From the NCBI GenBank assembly GCA_016722655.1, contig JADKIR010000004.1:3162001-3226000 (forward strand): DNA of 64,000 nucleotides. Direction: 5' to 3'. Below, piece after piece: positions 61,220 through 64,000 of the stretch. The number at the start of each line of letters is the position of its first letter. Within the stretch, counting starts at the first letter, position 1. Source of the DNA: Cytophagaceae bacterium. Its GTDB lineage: Bacteria; Bacteroidota; Bacteroidia; Cytophagales; Spirosomataceae. The position numbers were made by a program, and so were the translations under genes. The notes beneath the pieces were generated by a model, which had not been told where the DNA came from, made no database searches, and worked only from the letters and a program-made list of their open reading frames with translations.

Positions 61220-63739
61220 ATGTTAACCCGAAACCTCTTAATTCTCCTTTTATTTTCTAGTCAGATTTTTGCCCAAAATGAAAATCTCAAAAAACTTGAC
61301 GAATCATTGATTACACTCAATAAAAGAGCTTTATTCAATGGTGTGGTACTTGTAGTCGAAAAAGGAAAAATTTCTTATCAAAAAGCTCTTGGCTATTCTG
61401 ATTTGGGACAAAATCAAAAACTGAATCTTCAGTCCTCATTTAATCTGGCGTCGGTTTCAAAGCAGTTTGTGGCCATGCTTATTATGATTCAAAAGGATAA
61501 GAAATTGCTCAATTTTGATGACCCTGTTTCCAAGCATTTACCTGCTTTTCCTTATCCCAAAATCACCATCAGGCATCTTTTGACTCATACTTCCGGTTTG
61601 CCCGAGTACTTTGATCTGGCTGATGAATATCTTAATACTTTGGACACGCTCAGCAATGCCAAAATGCTTAAGCTTTTGGCCCAGTATAAACCCAAAACCG
61701 GATTTGCCCCAGGTAAAAAATGGGAATATTGCAATACCGGATACGTTTTGTTGGCTTCAATTGTAGAAAAAAATGCCCGCATGTCTTTTGAAGAATACTT
61801 TCAACAACAGATAGTGATTCCTTTGGGCTTGAAAAATACCTATGCATTTTATTTGAATATGAAAAAGCCTGACCCCCGCTCTAAAAAGAGAGTTTTGGGT
61901 TTTGAGAGGAAAAACGGAAAATATGTTTTAAATGACCTGATTAGGTTGGATGGAGTAGTAGGTGATGGAAATATTTACAGTTCGGCTGAGGATTTGTTGA
62001 TATGGGCTCAAAAACTCAAAACTCTGGTAAAATCAGATACATGGAAGGAAGCCACCACACCGGTAAAATTAAGCGATGGAAGCATAGAAGATTATGGCTT
62101 TGGATGGGAACTCGACAAAAATATAATCAGTCACACCGGTAACTGGGTAGGATTTAATAATTGGATTGAAATCAATGAGAAAAAGCAAACGGTGACTATC
62201 GTCTTGACCAATGGCAGCAATGAAAAGGCGGTTGATTTGATTCCTGATATTTTAGAAGGGAAAAAAGTTAAAATACCTGTTTCAAAACTCATTCAGAATA
62301 TCAATTTAATTGATGGAACCGGGACAGCCTCCCGAATGACGTCGGTAAGGATTTTGGAAAATAAGATTTCGGAAGTTGGTGACCTACAATCGTTTGAAGA
62401 AGAGGAGGTTACAGATGGCCAGGGTAAGGTGCTTGCTCCCGGCTTTATTGACTCGCATAGTCATCACTATGGAGGGTTGAGTAAAAACCCTGCTGGTTTG
62501 CCTGCTACCAATCAGGGAATTACGACTATCGTGATTGGTCAGGATGGAGGGAGCTATCCTATGGACACTCTTGAATCTGACCTGAAAAACTATCCGGTTG
62601 CAATAAATGTGGCTTCTTATACCGGTCATTCCACACTGAGGGGTAAAGCGATGGGTGTGAAGAGTCTGTTTCGGACCGCTAAACCCGAAGAACTAGCAAA
62701 AATGAAAGGCTATCTGGAGCAGGAAATGAAAAAAGGATCATTAGGACTTAATACCGGTTTAGAATATGAATCGGCTTTTTTTTCTAATAGAGACGAGGTG
62801 CTTGAGCTCGCAAAAGTGGCTGCGAAGTATGGAGGTAGATACATGAGTCATATCAGAAGTGAAGATGTGAATTTTGTGGAAGCCATGGATGAAATCATAA
62901 ATATTGGCCGACAAACCGGGATGCCTGTACAGATATCTCATATAAAAATTGCTAAAAAAGATCAGTGGGGGAAATCTGTGGAAGTACTAGCCAAACTTCA
63001 AAAAGCCCGATCAGAAGGTATCAATATTACTGCAGACTGCTATCCTTATAATTTTTGGAATTCTACACTCAGAGTTTTGTTTCCAAACAGGGACTATACC
63101 AATCCGGAAAGTGCGGAATTTGCTGTAAATCAACTTTTTGATCCTTCTATGTCTTTTTTGGTAAGATATGCTCCCGAAAAAACCTTTGCCGGAAAAACCA
63201 TTTCGGAAATTGCAGAAATCAGAAATGAAAAGCCTTCAGAAACGCTGATGAAACTGATAGCTGAAGCAGCTGCATTTGAAGAAAAATATCCTGATTTTGA
63301 TGAAGGGATAGAAACCATCATGGCCAAAGCCATGGACGATACCGACGTGGCCAATTTTCTTCAATGGCCTCAGACCAATATATGTTCTGATGGTTCATCG
63401 TCAGGGCATCCTCGTGGTCATGGTACATTCACAAGGGTTTTGGGAAGATATGTTAGAGAGCAAAAACTATTATCTTTGGAATCGGCTATCTACAAAATGA
63501 CCGGACTTACAGCTGAAAATCTTGGGATTTCAGACCGTGGAATCATTGAGCCCGGCAGATATGCCGATCTGGTGTTGTTTGATCCTGAAACAGTGATTGA
63601 CAATGCTGATATTAAAGATGGGAAAGCATTGAGCAGTGGAATTATGAAAGTTTGGGTAAACGGAGAATTAGTTTTGGAAAATAATAAACCCACAGGGATT
63701 TACCCCGGGGTTTTGATAAAGAGACAGATAAATGAGTAG
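61220..63739 (+). CDS. Fusion of serine hydrolase with N-acyl-D-amino-acid deacylase
   Basis: An 839-residue exported protein (signal MLTRNLLILLLFSSQIFAQ; ATG 61220 chosen over 61088). Residues 25-345 are a beta-lactamase/class C fold: S78-x-x-K81, Y170-C-N172, H305-T-G307. From about 360 an amidohydrolase of the D-aminoacylase type follows: PGFIDSHSHHYGG (411-416 has the metal histidines), MSHIRSED, VQISHIKIAKKDQWG, and SDGSSSGHPRGHGTFTRVLGRYVRE. D-aminoacylases remove the acyl group from N-acyl-D-amino acids. Fusing it with a serine hydrolase suggests sequential attack on D-amino-acid peptides or derivatives. It overlaps the DUF1611 gene by 8 bases. Confidence 0.9.
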   Translation: MLTRNLLILLLFSSQIFAQNENLKKLDESLITLNKRALFNGVVLVVEKGKISYQKALGYSDLGQNQKLNLQSSFNLASVSKQFVAMLIMIQKDKKLLNFDDPVSKHLPAFPYPKITIRHLLTHTSGLPEYFDLADEYLNTLDTLSNAKMLKLLAQYKPKTGFAPGKKWEYCNTGYVLLASIVEKNARMSFEEYFQQQIVIPLGLKNTYAFYLNMKKPDPRSKKRVLGFERKNGKYVLNDLIRLDGVVGDGNIYSSAEDLLIWAQKLKTLVKSDTWKEATTPVKLSDGSIEDYGFGWELDKNIISHTGNWVGFNNWIEINEKKQTVTIVLTNGSNEKAVDLIPDILEGKKVKIPVSKLIQNINLIDGTGTASRMTSVRILENKISEVGDLQSFEEEEVTDGQGKVLAPGFIDSHSHHYGGLSKNPAGLPATNQGITTIVIGQDGGSYPMDTLESDLKNYPVAINVASYTGHSTLRGKAMGVKSLFRTAKPEELAKMKGYLEQEMKKGSLGLNTGLEYESAFFSNRDEVLELAKVAAKYGGRYMSHIRSEDVNFVEAMDEIINIGRQTGMPVQISHIKIAKKDQWGKSVEVLAKLQKARSEGINITADCYPYNFWNSTLRVLFPNRDYTNPESAEFAVNQLFDPSMSFLVRYAPEKTFAGKTISEIAEIRNEKPSETLMKLIAEAAAFEEKYPDFDEGIETIMAKAMDDTDVANFLQWPQTNICSDGSSSGHPRGHGTFTRVLGRYVREQKLLSLESAIYKMTGLTAENLGISDRGIIEPGRYADLVLFDPETVIDNADIKDGKALSSGIMKVWVNGELVLENNKPTGIYPGVLIKRQINE

Positions 63740-64000
63740 AGCGATAGTATTGACCAATGGTCTTTTAGTAAAAAATGATGCGAAAACCGCCCATGGACTG
63801 ATACGGGGTACCGAAAGATTTGAGATTATTGGGGTGGTAGACTGCCCCGAAACAGCCGGAAAAGACGCCGGTGTGATTTTGGATGGAAAACATAGAAATA
63901 TTCCTGTTTTTGCCGATTTTCAGGAGGCTATTGATAATCTGAAAAACATAGAAACCCTTGTGATTGGCGTGGCAACAGTCGGTGGAGTTTTGCCAAAAGA
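63732..64000 (+). CDS. DUF1611 (DgcN-like) protein, partial at right edge
   Basis: About 89 codons are visible (MSRAIVLTNGLLVKNDAKTA, GLIRGTERFEIIGVVDC, AGKDAGVILDGKHRNIPVF). This matches the start of DUF1611 proteins; studied members (DgcN) take part in D-glutamate catabolism through N-acetyl-D-glutamate, together with the epimerase-like DgcA. It overlaps the deacylase fusion by 8 bases, so coupled translation is likely. Whether an epimerase follows lies outside the window. Confidence 0.82.
   Translation, partial: MSRAIVLTNGLLVKNDAKTAHGLIRGTERFEIIGVVDCPETAGKDAGVILDGKHRNIPVFADFQEAIDNLKNIETLVIGVATVGGVLPK

Noticed and set aside
1..64000. tRNA, rRNA, CRISPR array, insertion sequence
   Set aside because: Reading the intergenic stretches showed no cloverleaf, no regular spaced repeats and no transposase; a covariance search would be needed to be certain.

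Overview
The window looks like chromosome of a Bacteroidota species, most likely an aerobic, pigmented, heterotrophic member of the Cytophagales (Leadbetterella/Lacihabitans/Emticicia-like; this placement is an inference from gene content, not a database match). The evidence is AT-rich DNA, TAnnTTTG promoter elements, few Shine-Dalgarno sequences except a very strong one at rpsU, a CcoN-CcoO fusion, a MurF-alanine racemase fusion, an rpsU-xerC pair, a 3-coathanger-type C-terminal domain and a zeaxanthin-type carotenoid operon. I found no rRNA, tRNA, CRISPR array, transposase or prophage.

Layout. 1-3250: an M28 peptidase cut by the window edge, then a SAM-riboswitch-controlled metY carrying an in-frame TAA. 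3251-9361: a cbb3 oxidase locus on the minus strand (ccoNO fusion, ccoQ, single-heme ccoP, ccoG, ccoH/fixH, TauE/SafE-like protein), with an FNR-like palindrome upstream and two strong intergenic hairpins. 9612-19547: galK-glpD, murF-alr, mgtE-dtd, then rhodanese, PASTA protein, riboflavin synthase and a DUF1684 protein. 19593-31107: a zinc metalloprotease, a divergent Lrp/ald pair, a purple-acid-phosphatase-like protein, nagA, a carboxypeptidase-regulatory-like domain protein and topoisomerase IV subunit A.

31340-35720 is a compact carotenoid operon led by a MerR/cobalamin-binding regulator that keeps the CarH ligand motifs, followed by crtI, crtB, crtZ and a CrtYcd-type lycopene cyclase. 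35926-43151 is accessory: an FkbM-like protein, a split YD-repeat-like protein, a Kelch protein, a coiled-coil protein, an RDD protein, a GC-rich AraC regulator and a cupin. 43428-50631 returns to core functions: rpsU, xerC, an M1 peptidase, a SirB1-like protein and galE-rfbB-rfbA.

50704-64000 holds two toxin-antitoxin pairs (HigBA-like and VapBC-like), a carboxynorspermidine synthase-like enzyme, a Kir channel, and a glycan-use group of two GH43 and one GH32 enzymes with a serine hydrolase but no SusC/SusD. It ends with a secreted serine-hydrolase/N-acyl-D-amino-acid deacylase fusion that overlaps the start of a DUF1611 (DgcN-like) gene, suggesting D-amino-acid salvage.

Three reading frames look damaged or mis-sequenced: metY, the YD-repeat-like gene, and the 5' end of xerC. 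The least ordinary items are the deacylase fusion with its DgcN-like neighbour, the putative B12 light sensor with matching inverted repeats, and the nested palindrome between ccoG and ccoH.
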